Part shown: positions 1 through 8,301 of the stretch, piece after piece | Layout of the letters: each line of letters begins with the position of its first letter | Numbering within the stretch: position 1 is the stretch's first letter | Assembly: GCA_018812395.1 (NCBI GenBank) | Contig: JAHJDS010000331.1 | Location: 1-13,089 of the forward strand | Length of the DNA: 13,089 nt | Direction: 5' to 3' | Origin: Pseudomonadota bacterium | Lineage (GTDB): Bacteria > Desulfobacterota > Desulfarculia > Desulfarculales > JAHJDS01 | The notes under the pieces: generated by a model | Seen by the model: only the letters and a program-made list of their open reading frames with translations | Told to the model about the DNA's origin: nothing | Databases searched by the model: none | Made by a program: the position numbers and the translations under genes

Positions 1-670
1 CCGCCGCATCCCGGGGCACGAACGGTCCGTGGACCTGATGATCAACCGGCTGCTCCGCCGGGGGGCGGACGTGATCTACGGGCCCGGTTCCGGCGTCCAC
101 GTCTCGGGCCACGCCGCGGCCGAGGAACTGACCGCCCTGATCGAGGCCGTCCGACCCCGGTTTTTGGTGCCGATCCACGGCGAGTACCGGCATCTCCTGG
201 CCCACGCCCGCCTGGCCGAGAGGGGGGGGCTGGCCGGGAACCGGGTGCTGCTGGCCGAAAACGGCCGGGGCATCGAGTTCCAGGGCGGCCGAGCCGGCCT
301 GCTCGAATCGGTCCCGGCCGGCCGTATCCTGGTGGACGGCAAGGGGGTGGGCGACATCGAGGGGCCGGTGATGAAATCCCGGCGGCGGATGGGCGCCGGC
401 GGGGTGGTGGTCGTCGTCGCCCTGGTGGACGACGCCGCCCGTCAAATCCTGATGGGGCCCCACCTGGTGAACCTGGGTTTCGTCGGGGCCGAGGCGGAGA
501 ACGGACTGTGGGAAGAGACCCGGGCCCTGGTCACGGGGGCCATCGAGGAGGCCGGGGCCGACCTGGCCTGGGACGAGGTAGGCGACTTGATCCGGCGCCG
601 GGTGGGACGGTTTTTCACCCGGGCCATTGACCGCCGTCCGGTGATCGAGACGGTCCTGATCCCCATCTGA
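1..670 (+). CDS. rnj: Ribonuclease J, C-terminal part (5' end outside window)
   Basis: About 222 residues are visible; the frame begins at base 2 and is open to the left edge, so the start codon lies outside the window. RNase J is a metallo-beta-lactamase/beta-CASP ribonuclease that works in the cytoplasm in mRNA decay and rRNA maturation, with 5'-3' exo- and endonuclease activity. The sequence shows an IPGHE segment at the left edge, the beta-CASP motif VHVSGHA and the motif PIHGEYR, whose histidines belong to the active-site region of this family. About 150 residues follow that fit the linker and the RNase J C-terminal domain. The N-terminal HxHxDH metal motif would lie off the window. The stop is 10 nt before ftsK, which suggests an operon. 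A run of eight G at 222-229 sits inside the frame without breaking it. Seen: motifs and truncation. Known: family function. The assignment is firm. Confidence 0.93.
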   Translation, partial: RRIPGHERSVDLMINRLLRRGADVIYGPGSGVHVSGHAAAEELTALIEAVRPRFLVPIHGEYRHLLAHARLAERGGLAGNRVLLAENGRGIEFQGGRAGLLESVPAGRILVDGKGVGDIEGPVMKSRRRMGAGGVVVVVALVDDAARQILMGPHLVNLGFVGAEAENGLWEETRALVTGAIEEAGADLAWDEVGDLIRRRVGRFFTRAIDRRPVIETVLIPI

Positions 671-680
671 AGGACGAACC

Positions 681-3008
681 ATGACGGCCAAAAAGCGGCG
701 CCCTACAAAGAGGTCCAAGGCCACGAAGGCCGCGGTTATGAACCCCCCCCGGGCGTCGTCCCCCTCGACCAAAAAGGCCGCGGACAAGGCCCCGGACCGG
801 GGCCGCCGCCCCTGGCTGTCGCGTCGCGGCGGCGAGGTCCTGGGGCTGTTGTTGTGGCTTCTGGCCATTTTGGCGGGGCTGGCCCTGTTCAGCCATCACG
901 CCAACGACCCCGGAGTGGATAATTGGCGGAGACTGCTCAGCTTCAGCGGCGTCCACAACTTGGTCGGCCCCTTAGGCGCCCTGGTCAGTCAGGGGCTGCT
1001 GCGGCTTTTGGGGCTGGCCTCGTTCTGGCTGCTGTTGATCCTGGCCCTGGAGGGTTTCTTTCTGTTGCTCGGCCGCAAGAGCGGCGCCTGGTGGCGGCTG
1101 GCGGGCGGCGGCGGATTGATCGTGCTCTCGGCGGCCATGATCCACCTGGTGCGGCCCCAGGCCCCGCTGTTCGGTTATCAGCCGGGCCCGGACTTCCTGG
1201 CCACCGGCGGGGTCGTCGGCCGGGCGGCGGCCGAGGCCCTGAGCCAATATATGTCCCCGCTGGGGGCGGCGTTGGTGCTGGGGGCCGGACTGCTGGTCTG
1301 CGTCCTGCTCCTGGCCGACCTGTCACCCGGCGCCGCCGCCGGGGCGCTGTGGCGATCGGCGGTCCGGGTCTTCCGGTGGATGGCCGACCTCCGGGAAAAA
1401 AATCGTTCGCGGCGCGACAAGGCCAAAAAACTCGAGGCCTATCTGGCCGACAAGGCGTCCGGCCTGAAAAAGGGTCCCGTCATCCGGCGGCCGCCCCCGG
1501 AAAAGAAAAGGACGCCCCAAGCCGCGCCGGCCAGGCAGGAAACCTTCCCCTTTCCCGGGGGCCGGGATTACCAGGCGCCGCCGCTGGACCTGCTGGATGA
1601 TCCCCCGGTCGGCAGCGGCCCGGTGGACGAGCGCATCCTCGAGTCCAACTCGCGGCAACTCGAGGCCAAGCTCCGGGACTTCGGCGTCCAGGGCGAGGTG
1701 GTCGAGGTCGCCCCGGGACCGGTCATCACCACCTACGAGTTCATGCCCGCCCCCGGGGTGAAGATCTCGAAGGTGGCCGGGCTGGCCGACGATCTGGCCC
1801 TGGCCATGCGGGCGGTGTCCATCCGCATCGTCGCCCCCATCCCGGGCAAGGCCGTCATCGGCATCGAACTGCCCAACGCCGACCGGAGCTTCGTCGGCCT
1901 CAAGGAGGTGCTGGCCCATCCCGAGTTCAAGAAACGCCGCGGCAGCCTGGTCCTGGCCCTGGGCCAGGACATGGTCGGCCGGCCCTTCTACACCCAACTG
2001 GCCAAGATGCCCCACCTGCTCATCGCCGGGGCCACGGGCACGGGCAAGAGCGTCGGCCTGAACTGCATCCTGATGTCCCTCTTGTACCGGGCCGGGCCGG
2101 ACGAGGTCAAACTGGTCCTGGTCGACCCCAAGCGCATCGAGCTGTCGGTCTACCAGAACCTACCCCACCTCCTCCACCCGGTGGTCACCTCGCCCAAGGA
2201 GGCCAACGCCGCCCTCAAGTGGGCCGTCCGGGAGATGGAGCGGCGCTACGAACTGCTGGCCGAGTGCGGCGTGCGCAACATCGACTCCTACAACCAGAGA
2301 ATGCGGAAACAGCTCGCCCGGGCCGGCAAGAAGGCGGGCGCCGAAGGAGACGCCCCGGCCGAGCCGCTGCCGTACATCGTCATCGTCATCGACGAACTGT
2401 CCGACATGATGATGGTCTCCTCCAAGGAGGTCGAGGAGTCGCTGACCCGCCTGGCCCAGATGGCCCGGGCGGGCGGCATGCACCTGGTCCTGGCCACCCA
2501 GCGGCCGAGCGTGGACGTCATCACCGGCCTGATCAAGGCCAACTTCCCGGCCCGCATCTCGTTCAATGTCTCCTCCCGGGTGGACTCCCGGACCATTCTG
2601 GACGGCATGGGGGCCGAGAGACTGCTGGGGGCCGGGGACATGCTCTTTCTGGCCCCAGGCCGGGGCGGACTCCTCCGGCTCCACGGGGCCTACGTCTCCG
2701 AGGAGGAGGTGGGCCGGGTGGTCGAATTCATCAAGCGGCAGCGCGCCCCCGAGTACGACGCGTCCATCACCCAGGCCCTGGAGGTGCCGGAAGGCAAATC
2801 GGCCCCCGGCGTCGACCTGGACGAGTACTACCCCGACGCGGTGCGACTGGTGGCCGAGAGCGGCAAGGCGTCCATCTCCATGATCCAGCGGCGGCTCAAG
2901 GTCGGCTACAACCGGGCCGCCCGGATGATCGAACGGATGGAGGACGAGGGCCTGATCGGTCCCTCGGACGGCGTCAGGCCCCGGGACGTCCTCATCGGCC
3001 GGCCCTGA
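681..3008 (+). CDS. ftsK: DNA translocase FtsK/SpoIIIE
   Basis: This 775-residue protein is a septum-anchored, ATP-driven double-stranded DNA pump that clears and aligns chromosome termini during division. A basic, Pro/Lys-rich N-terminus (1-50) precedes about four membrane helices (near 53-70, 95-130, 144-157 and 194-212). A charged, proline-rich linker runs from about 235 to 310 and is short compared with E. coli FtsK, as in most four-TM FtsK proteins. The motor follows, with Walker A GATGTGKS at 450-457 and Walker B IVIVIDE at 566-572. The C-terminal winged-helix gamma domain lies at about 712-772 and contains DEYYPDAV and YNRAARMIERMEDEGLIG; this domain reads KOPS-type guide sequences in known FtsK. 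An AAGGAC ribosome site stands 6 nt before ATG 681. The gene is 10 nt after rnj and probably cotranscribed. A C8 run at 743-750 lies in the disordered N-terminus and does not disrupt the frame. Confidence 0.97.
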   Translation: MTAKKRRPTKRSKATKAAVMNPPRASSPSTKKAADKAPDRGRRPWLSRRGGEVLGLLLWLLAILAGLALFSHHANDPGVDNWRRLLSFSGVHNLVGPLGALVSQGLLRLLGLASFWLLLILALEGFFLLLGRKSGAWWRLAGGGGLIVLSAAMIHLVRPQAPLFGYQPGPDFLATGGVVGRAAAEALSQYMSPLGAALVLGAGLLVCVLLLADLSPGAAAGALWRSAVRVFRWMADLREKNRSRRDKAKKLEAYLADKASGLKKGPVIRRPPPEKKRTPQAAPARQETFPFPGGRDYQAPPLDLLDDPPVGSGPVDERILESNSRQLEAKLRDFGVQGEVVEVAPGPVITTYEFMPAPGVKISKVAGLADDLALAMRAVSIRIVAPIPGKAVIGIELPNADRSFVGLKEVLAHPEFKKRRGSLVLALGQDMVGRPFYTQLAKMPHLLIAGATGTGKSVGLNCILMSLLYRAGPDEVKLVLVDPKRIELSVYQNLPHLLHPVVTSPKEANAALKWAVREMERRYELLAECGVRNIDSYNQRMRKQLARAGKKAGAEGDAPAEPLPYIVIVIDELSDMMMVSSKEVEESLTRLAQMARAGGMHLVLATQRPSVDVITGLIKANFPARISFNVSSRVDSRTILDGMGAERLLGAGDMLFLAPGRGGLLRLHGAYVSEEEVGRVVEFIKRQRAPEYDASITQALEVPEGKSAPGVDLDEYYPDAVRLVAESGKASISMIQRRLKVGYNRAARMIERMEDEGLIGPSDGVRPRDVLIGRP

Positions 3009-3037
3009 GGGGGAGGCCAAGGCGGCGCTCGGGGGGC

Positions 3038-3067
3038 TTGTCTTTCCGGGGGTTTTTCGGATATAGT
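3038..3067 (+). promoter_or_regulatory. Candidate sigma70-type promoter for the LolA-like gene
   Basis: TTGTCT at 3038-3043 and TATAGT at 3062-3067 are separated by 18 nt, just downstream of the ftsK stop. Transcription would start near 3074, ahead of a hairpin at 3087-3109 and the GTG start at 3142. This is a match by eye only, but the TATAGT stands out in GC-rich surroundings. Confidence 0.45.
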
Positions 3068-3086
3068 TGGAAGTCAGGTGAAGTCG

Positions 3087-3118
3087 GGGCGCCCCCTTGG
3101 CGGGCGGCCTTTTTATTT
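3087..3118 (+). terminator. Intrinsic-terminator-like hairpin between ftsK and the LolA-like gene
   Basis: CGCCC (3090-3094) pairs with GGGCG (3102-3106) around a 7-nt loop. After one G-G mismatch, two further G-C pairs extend the stem (3087-3088 with 3108-3109). TTTTTATTT follows at once (3110-3118). It can end the rnj-ftsK transcript. Because it also lies between the candidate promoter at 3038-3067 and the GTG at 3142, it may instead act as an attenuator of the next gene. Confidence 0.55.
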
Positions 3119-3141
3119 ATTCCTGCCCTATCGAGGCTGAC

Positions 3142-3870
3142 GTGCGACGCTCCATCCTGCTCGTAATGATCGGGGCCGGCCTGTTGATGACCGGCGCTCC
3201 CCGGGCCGCGACCCCGGCCGACCTGGCATCGGTCATGGCCAAGGTCAAGGTCACCTACCGGAAACTGGTCAGCTTCGCCGCGAACTACCAGCGGACGACC
3301 AGGAGCCAGACCATGGGGCCCACCGGGCCGACGACCCGGATAAGCCGGGCCTCGGGCAAGATGTACTTCGCCCGGTTCGGCAAACCCGGACGCTGGGGAA
3401 AGGTCATGGTCCGCCTCGACCAGGAGGCCCCGCGCGAGGAAAAGTTGATGTCCGACGGGCAGTACCTGTGGTGGTACCGCCCCTGGCAGCAAAAGGCCTA
3501 CCAGTACAACGTCGCCCGCCACAGCGGATCGCTTCGGCCGGTGATGGATTTCCTGCAGGGCCTGTCCGGCCTGGAGAACAGCTTCCGCATCAGCTGGCAC
3601 AAACAGAAGAAACTCGCCCCCGGGCGGTACGCCATCATCATCGAGCCCAAGAGCCCCCGGCCGGACCTCAAGTACATGGTCTTCTACCTGGCCAAGAAGG
3701 ACCTGCTGCTCAAGGGCTTCCTGATGGTCAACTTCATGGGGACCAAGACCGAGTACGCCTTCACCAAGATCGTCACCACCCGCAAACTCAAACCCTCGTT
3801 CTTCCGCTTCAAGCGCCCCCGCGGGGTGCGGATCATTCGCCCGCGGGCGACCCGGCGGCCCCGTCGCTAG
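3142..3870 (+). CDS. LolA-like periplasmic outer-membrane lipoprotein carrier
   Basis: This 242-residue secreted protein of the LolA fold probably shuttles lipoproteins from the inner-membrane LolCDE exporter across the periplasm. I chose GTG 3142 because GAGG lies about 6 nt upstream and translation then opens with a clean signal peptide: MRR, a hydrophobic core at about 4-18, and cleavage near the Ala residues at 22-23. A TTG at 3097 in the same frame lies inside the hairpin and would spoil the signal peptide. Family features are a GKMYFARFGKPGRW strand pair, a DGQYLWWYRPWQQKAYQ segment matching the LolA SDGxxLWxYxPxxxQ pattern, and an ending close to the usual FRFxxPxGVxII. A strongly basic tail (RPRATRRPRR) follows and is longer than in classic LolA. 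Placement after rnj-ftsK matches an order I recall from deltaproteobacteria. No LolB-type gene is visible. It could be a LolA paralogue with another lipid or protein cargo. Confidence 0.82.
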   Translation: MRRSILLVMIGAGLLMTGAPRAATPADLASVMAKVKVTYRKLVSFAANYQRTTRSQTMGPTGPTTRISRASGKMYFARFGKPGRWGKVMVRLDQEAPREEKLMSDGQYLWWYRPWQQKAYQYNVARHSGSLRPVMDFLQGLSGLENSFRISWHKQKKLAPGRYAIIIEPKSPRPDLKYMVFYLAKKDLLLKGFLMVNFMGTKTEYAFTKIVTTRKLKPSFFRFKRPRGVRIIRPRATRRPRR

Positions 3871-3889
3871 CCCCGGTCGGGACGAGGCC

Positions 3890-3916
3890 ATGTCTTTCAG
3901 GTTGAACTACGGATGA
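3890..3916 (+). CDS. Possible 8-codon leader ORF overlapping the nadA start
   Basis: ATG 3890 opens a frame reading MSFRLNYG and stops at TGA 3914-3916. This overlaps the ATG of nadA (3913-3915) in the ATGA arrangement typical of translational coupling. GAGG at 3884-3887 is only 2 nt from this ATG, which is closer than ideal. The better-spaced GGGA at 3879-3882 is weak. nadA itself has only a distant AGG at 3899-3901, so coupling would help explain its initiation. Chance occurrence is quite possible. Confidence 0.25.
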   Translation: MSFRLNYG

Positions 3917-4824
3917 GCACGGAACTTCTCGAGGCCGTTCGGGCCTTGCTCCAGGAAAAAAACGCCCTGCTCCTGGCCCACAACTACCAGCGGCCCGAGG
4001 TCCAGGACGCGGCCGATCTGACCGGCGATTCCCTGGGCCTGTCCATGGAGGCGGCCCGGACCGAGGCCGAGGTCATCGTCTTCGCCGGGGTGCACTTCAT
4101 GGCCGAGACGGCGGCCATCCTCAGCCCCCAAAAAACGGTCATCCTGCCCGAGAGGGACGCCGGCTGCCCCATGGCCGACATGATCACGCCCGAGAAACTC
4201 CGGGCCAAAAAGGCCGAGCTGCCCGGCGTGCCGGTGGTGACCTACGTCAATTCCTCGGCCGCGGTCAAGGCCGAGAGCGACGTCTGCTGCACCTCGGCCA
4301 ACGTGGTCTCCGTGGTCAAGTCCCGGCCCGAGGATCACCTGCTGCTCACCCCGGACCAAAACCTGGCCCAGTACGCCCAGCGGCACACGAACAAAAAACT
4401 GGACTTCTGGCCCGGCTATTGTCCGACCCATCAGAAGCTGACCCCGGCCGACGTCCTCCGGGCCCGGGAGGCCCATCCGGGGGCACTGGTCATGGCCCAC
4501 CCCGAGTGCCGGCCCGAGGTCCTGGACCTGGCCGACGCCATAAAATCCACCAGCGGCATGCTCACCTTCGCGGCCGAATCAGACGCCGAGGAATTCATCG
4601 TCGGCACCGAGACCGGTTTATTGCACCCCCTCCAAAAGAACAACCCCACCAAAAAATTTTATCCGGCCTCGAAGCGGATGGTCTGCCCCAACATGAAGCT
4701 GACCACGTTGGCGTCGGTCAAGATCGCTTTGGAGTTGATGACGCCGGTGATCGAGGTGCCCGAGGACGTGGCGGCCAAGGCCCGCCTGGCCGTCGAGCGG
4801 ATGCTGGCCGTGCCCAGGGATTAG
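3913..4824 (+). CDS. nadA: Quinolinate synthase NadA
   Basis: This 303-residue cytoplasmic enzyme condenses iminoaspartate with dihydroxyacetone phosphate to quinolinate, the first ring-forming step of de novo NAD synthesis. Three cysteines fit the ligands of the oxygen-labile [4Fe-4S] cluster: C85 in AGCPMAD, C170 in GYCPTH and C258 in MVCPNMK. They lie at the spacing known for the compact Thermotoga-type NadA (C81, C168, C254). Other family marks are AHNYQ near 22-26, GDSL at 38-41, YVNSSAAVKA near 111-120, TSANVV, AHPEC at 195-199 and STSGM. The length fits the short archaeal/Thermotoga-like class rather than the longer E. coli form. No nadB or nadC is in the window. It lies 42 nt after the LolA-like gene and may share its transcript. 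Its stop overlaps that of ppnN on the opposite strand. Confidence 0.96.
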   Translation: MSTELLEAVRALLQEKNALLLAHNYQRPEVQDAADLTGDSLGLSMEAARTEAEVIVFAGVHFMAETAAILSPQKTVILPERDAGCPMADMITPEKLRAKKAELPGVPVVTYVNSSAAVKAESDVCCTSANVVSVVKSRPEDHLLLTPDQNLAQYAQRHTNKKLDFWPGYCPTHQKLTPADVLRAREAHPGALVMAHPECRPEVLDLADAIKSTSGMLTFAAESDAEEFIVGTETGLLHPLQKNNPTKKFYPASKRMVCPNMKLTTLASVKIALELMTPVIEVPEDVAAKARLAVERMLAVPRD

Positions 4825-6233
4825 CCCCGTCGCTCGGTGACGTAGCTGGGCCGGTAGGTCCCGCTGAGCTTCATCCGGCCCTGGGCCGCCAGCTCACCCA
4901 GCAGCGCGTCCAACGCGTCCAGCAGGGCCGCCTCGCCCCTGATCCGGAACGGGCCCCGCTCCTCCACCGCCCGGATGCCCTCGGGCCGCACGTTGCCGCT
5001 GACAATGGCCGAAAACACCCGGCGCCATAACGCCGCCAGCTTGTGGGTCGCCTGGCCGGCCTTAAGTTCCAGCCCGGCCACGCTGTCGTGGGTGGCCACG
5101 AACGGTTTCTGGAGACTGAACGGGATGTGCAGGCCGGTATTGAAATAATAAGAAACCTTGTGGCGGTCGCGGTACTTCTTGACCGCCAGCAGGCCCTTGT
5201 TGATCTCCTGGGCCACCCGCTCCGGATCGCCCACCACGATCCGGTACCTGGCCTCCGCCTCGGGCCCCAGCGTTTTTTGGAGGAAATCGTCCACGCTTTG
5301 CCAGTAGGGCACAGAAAACTCCGGGCCGGTGAAGACCAGGGGATAGGGCACCTCCCGGTTGCGGGGATGGGTCAGGATGCCCAGCAGGTAGCAGATCTCC
5401 TCGAGGGTGCCCACGCCGCCGGGGAAGACGATCACCCCCTGGCCCAGCCGGACAAAGGCCTCCAGCCGTTTCTCGATGTCGGGCATGATGACTAGTGGAT
5501 CGACGATGGGGTTGGGCGGCTCGGAGGCGATGATCCCCGGCTCGGTGATGCCGATGTACCGGCCGTCGCCCATCCGCTGCTTGGCGTGACCGATGGTCGC
5601 CCCCTCCATGGGACCCCGCATCGCCCCGGGGCCGCAGCCGGTGATGACGTCCATGAACCGGAGGCCGCACTGGTTGCCGACCTCGAGGGAGTAGTTGTAT
5701 TCCGTGGCGTCGATGGAGTGACCGCCCCAGCAGGTGACGACCTTGTGACGGCCGATCTTGGTGAAGATGGCGGCGTTGCGCAGGATCAGGAACACGGCGT
5801 CGGTCAGCCCCTGGGAGGTGGTCAGGTCGAACTTGGCGGTGCGCTCGATCTCGGTCTGGATGAAGACCAGGTCGCGGATTACGGAGAAGATGTGCTGTCT
5901 CAGGCCCTCGATCAGTTTCGGCCTCTGGCCGTAGGGCCCGCTGTCCTCGGACTCGTACAGGACAAAGGCCACGACCGGGGCGTGACGGAGTTCGACCTCG
6001 ATCCCCCGGGGGGTTTCGATCACCTCGAGGTCGAAGTCGCGGTAGGTCTCCAGGAGCGACCTAACGTCGTCGGTCTCGGACCCGCTGTTGAGCACCGCCA
6101 GGACGCACCGGACGATCAGGTCCCGGGCCGGGCCCCGGCCGGCCTGGACCACGCTGGCCGTTTCCAGGGGCGACAGGGTCTCCAGACAGGTGTTCTCCGG
6201 GGTGAGGCGAAACACGGGCACGGTCTGGGCCAT
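4821..6233 (-). CDS. ppnN: Pyrimidine/purine nucleotide 5'-monophosphate nucleosidase (PpnN/YgdH)
   Basis: This 470-residue protein matches E. coli PpnN (454 aa) over its whole length. PpnN splits nucleoside monophosphates into base and ribose-5-phosphate, and its activity is tuned by (p)ppGpp in E. coli. The central Rossmann-like LOG/lysine-decarboxylase-like domain shows CWGGHS at 168-173, TGCGPGAM at 198-205, EPPNP at 238-242, MPDIEKRLEAFVR at 250-262 and the signature PGGVGTLEE at 271-279. It is flanked by an N-terminal domain (about 1-150; LAVLNSGSETDD near 45-55) and a C-terminal domain (about 330-470; SGNVRPEGIRAVEERGPF). ATG 6233 has AAGGA 6 nt upstream on the minus strand. It stands alone, divergent from mnmG. 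Whether the ppGpp site is conserved was not judged. Confidence 0.94.
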   Translation of the reverse strand: MAQTVPVFRLTPENTCLETLSPLETASVVQAGRGPARDLIVRCVLAVLNSGSETDDVRSLLETYRDFDLEVIETPRGIEVELRHAPVVAFVLYESEDSGPYGQRPKLIEGLRQHIFSVIRDLVFIQTEIERTAKFDLTTSQGLTDAVFLILRNAAIFTKIGRHKVVTCWGGHSIDATEYNYSLEVGNQCGLRFMDVITGCGPGAMRGPMEGATIGHAKQRMGDGRYIGITEPGIIASEPPNPIVDPLVIMPDIEKRLEAFVRLGQGVIVFPGGVGTLEEICYLLGILTHPRNREVPYPLVFTGPEFSVPYWQSVDDFLQKTLGPEAEARYRIVVGDPERVAQEINKGLLAVKKYRDRHKVSYYFNTGLHIPFSLQKPFVATHDSVAGLELKAGQATHKLAALWRRVFSAIVSGNVRPEGIRAVEERGPFRIRGEAALLDALDALLGELAAQGRMKLSGTYRPSYVTERRG

Positions 6234-6269
6234 GATCCATCCTTGGCGAAAGTCGGGTAGCCTGGCCCA

Positions 6270-6299
6270 TTAATACCCGGATAATCGGCCCCAAGGCAA
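6270..6299 (-). promoter_or_regulatory. Candidate promoter for ppnN
   Basis: Read on the minus strand, TTGCCT (6299-6294) and TATTAA (6275-6270) are 18 nt apart. The expected start near 6263 leaves a leader of about 30 nt before ATG 6233, enough for the AAGGA ribosome site. It lies in a locally AT-richer patch of the divergent gap. This was seen by eye only. Confidence 0.4.
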
Positions 6300-6364
6300 G
6301 AGATACCATCGGCTCGCTGAGGGACGTCGTCCGATCGTGGGAGCCCTCGATTTGTCCGCCGCGG

Positions 6365-6393
6365 TTGATTCATGCCTTGCCCGGGGTTATGCT
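6365..6393 (+). promoter_or_regulatory. Candidate promoter for mnmG
   Basis: TTGATT (6365-6370) and TATGCT (6388-6393) are separated by an ideal 17 nt. The expected transcription start (about 6399-6402) is at or just before ATG 6403, so this promoter would give a leaderless or nearly leaderless mnmG mRNA. If the true start lies upstream, the GGGG at 6394-6397 could serve as a weak ribosome site. Confidence 0.45.
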
Positions 6394-6402
6394 GGGGCTG
6401 CC

Positions 6403-8265
6403 ATGAAAGATGACTTCGACATCATCGTCGTCGGCGGGGGCCACGCCGGGATCGAGGCCGCCCTGGCCGGGGCCCGGCTGGGCCTGGCCACGGCGCTCGT
6501 CACCTTCAGCCAAGACAAGATCGGGGCGATGAGCTGCAACCCGGCGGTGGGGGGCCTGGCCAAGTCCCACCTGGTCTTCGAGATCGACGCCCTGGGCGGC
6601 GAGATGGGCCGGGCCGCGGACGCCACGGCCATTCAGTTCCGGCGCCTGAACACCCGCAAGGGCCCGGCCGTCCGGTCCCTCCGGGTCCAGTCCGACCGCC
6701 ACCGCTACCAGGCGCGGATGCAGTCTGTGGTCGAGGCCCAGCCCGGCCTGACAATGATCGAGGACGAGGTCACGGCCGTCCTGACCGCCAAGGGGGCCGT
6801 CGCCGGCGTGGCCACGGTCCGTCACGGCGACCTGTCCGCCCGGGCCGTGATCCTGACCACCGGCACCTTTCTCCGGGGCCTGATCCACATCGGTCTCGAA
6901 AATTGGCAGGCCGGCCGGATGGGCGACCCGGCGGCCGCTCGGCTGTCGGAATGTCTCGAACGTCTGGGGTTTCCCCTGGGCAGGCTCAAGACCGGGACCA
7001 CGCCCCGCCTGGACGGCCGGACCATCGACTACGGCGTCACCACCCCCCAGCCGGGCGACGAGCGCCACGGGACGTTCTCCATCCTGACCGACGACATCCC
7101 CCTGCCCCAGGTGTCTTGCCACCTGACCCGGACCACGGCCCGGACGCATCAGATCATCCGCTCCGGCCTGGACCAATCGCCCTTGTACCAAGGCCGGATC
7201 ATTGGCGTCGGGGCCCGGTACTGCCCGTCCATCGAGGACAAGGTGGTCCGGTTCGAGCACAAGGGGTCGCACCAGGTCTTTCTCGAACCCGAAGGCCTGG
7301 ACACCTTCTGGGTCTACCCCAACGGCGTGCCCACCTCGCTTCCCCTGGACGTGCAACAAAAAATGATCGCCTCGATCCCGGGGTTGGAACGGGCCGAGAT
7401 CGTCCGGCCGGGCTACGCCATCGAGTATGACTTCGTGCCGCCGACCGAGCTGTGGCCCTGGCTGATGACCAAGCGCGTCGAGGGATTGTTCCTGGCCGGC
7501 CAGATCAACGGCACCTCCGGGTACGAGGAGGCGGCCGCCCAGGGACTGATGGCCGGGCTGGGGGCCGCTCGGTGGCTGCGGGGCCGGGAGCCGACCGTCC
7601 TCGGCCGGGATCAGGCCTACATCGGGGTGATGATCGACGACCTGACCACCAAAGGGACCGCCGAGCCCTACCGGATGTTCACCTCTAGGGCCGAGTTCCG
7701 GCTGCTCCTGCGGGAGGACAACGCCGCCGAGCGCCTGACCCCCTTGGGCCGGGAGATCGGCCTGGTGGGCGACGAGCAGTGGCGTCGGTTCGAGACCCGC
7801 CAACAAGAGGCCGACGAACTGCGCCGGAGACTGGGGGAGGTCGTCGTGCGGCCGTCAGAGGCGGTCAATGATCTGCTGAAATCTTTGGGCAGCTCAGCGC
7901 TCCGGGCCCCGGTCAGGCTGATCGATCTGCTCAGGCGGCCCGAACTGACCTTGAGCGACCTGCGGCCCCTGGACCCCTCCCTGGCCGAGGTATCTAGCGC
8001 GGCGGCCGAGGGGGTCGAGGTCGAGATCAAGTACGAGGGGTATCTGAAGCGCCAGGAGGAGCAGGCAACGCGCCTCCGGCAGATCGAGGACCGGTCCCTG
8101 CCGCCTGATCTGGATTATGCGGGCCTGCCCGGCCTGAGCCGGGAGGTGGTCGAGAAGCTGGAGAGGGTCAGGCCCCGGACGTTCGGTCAGGCCGGCCGGA
8201 TTTCCGGGGTGACCCCGGCTGCCCTGGCCGTCCTGGCCGTGCACCTCAAGCGGCGATCCGCATGA
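6403..8265 (+). CDS. mnmG: tRNA uridine-5-carboxymethylaminomethyl(34) synthesis enzyme MnmG (GidA)
   Basis: This 620-residue flavoprotein works with MnmE to install the (carboxymethyl)aminomethyl group on wobble uridine 34 of several tRNAs, using FAD, NADH and methylene-THF. The FAD-binding motif GGGHAG is at 11-16. MSCNPAVGG holds C45 and RYCPSIEDK holds C274, the counterparts of the two functional cysteines of E. coli Mnm[17 protein letters not shown] at 367-381 and the helical C-terminal domain with YEGYLKRQ, which contacts MnmE and tRNA, are intact. Small departures from E. coli are Thr200 where KTGTPPR has Pro, and GARYC for GPRYC. ATG 6403 starts directly at the Rossmann strand and gives the normal family length; a GTG at 6337 in frame would add 22 residues and include the candidate promoter. 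mnmE and rsmG are not adjacent. Confidence 0.97.
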   Translation: MKDDFDIIVVGGGHAGIEAALAGARLGLATALVTFSQDKIGAMSCNPAVGGLAKSHLVFEIDALGGEMGRAADATAIQFRRLNTRKGPAVRSLRVQSDRHRYQARMQSVVEAQPGLTMIEDEVTAVLTAKGAVAGVATVRHGDLSARAVILTTGTFLRGLIHIGLENWQAGRMGDPAAARLSECLERLGFPLGRLKTGTTPRLDGRTIDYGVTTPQPGDERHGTFSILTDDIPLPQVSCHLTRTTARTHQIIRSGLDQSPLYQGRIIGVGARYCPSIEDKVVRFEHKGSHQVFLEPEGLDTFWVYPNGVPTSLPLDVQQKMIASIPGLERAEIVRPGYAIEYDFVPPTELWPWLMTKRVEGLFLAGQINGTSGYEEAAAQGLMAGLGAARWLRGREPTVLGRDQAYIGVMIDDLTTKGTAEPYRMFTSRAEFRLLLREDNAAERLTPLGREIGLVGDEQWRRFETRQQEADELRRRLGEVVVRPSEAVNDLLKSLGSSALRAPVRLIDLLRRPELTLSDLRPLDPSLAEVSSAAAEGVEVEIKYEGYLKRQEEQATRLRQIEDRSLPPDLDYAGLPGLSREVVEKLERVRPRTFGQAGRISGVTPAALAVLAVHLKRRSA

Positions 8266-8301
8266 CAACCTGTGTGGGGGCGTACCCCAGAAGGGGGATC
8301 C

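Noticed and set aside
222..750. G8 run (222-229) in rnj and C8 run (743-750) in ftsK as possible phase-variation or frameshift sites
   Set aside because: Both frames are intact through the runs, and both genes are core genes where switching off is unlikely; such runs occur by chance at this GC level.
3097..3141. TTG 3097 as start of the LolA-like gene
   Set aside because: It lies within the hairpin, lacks a ribosome site and would put a Cys/Pro-containing stretch before the signal peptide; GTG 3142 is better.
2219..3166. Long plus-strand alternative frame inside ftsK
   Set aside because: Arg/Gly/Pro-rich shadow; the FtsK motor and gamma domain are continuous in the other frame.
6370..7806. 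A 478-codon open frame on the minus strand across mnmG
   Set aside because: Low-complexity Gly/Pro/Gln/Asp-rich translation of the kind produced opposite GC-rich genes; mnmG on the plus strand is full length with intact motifs.
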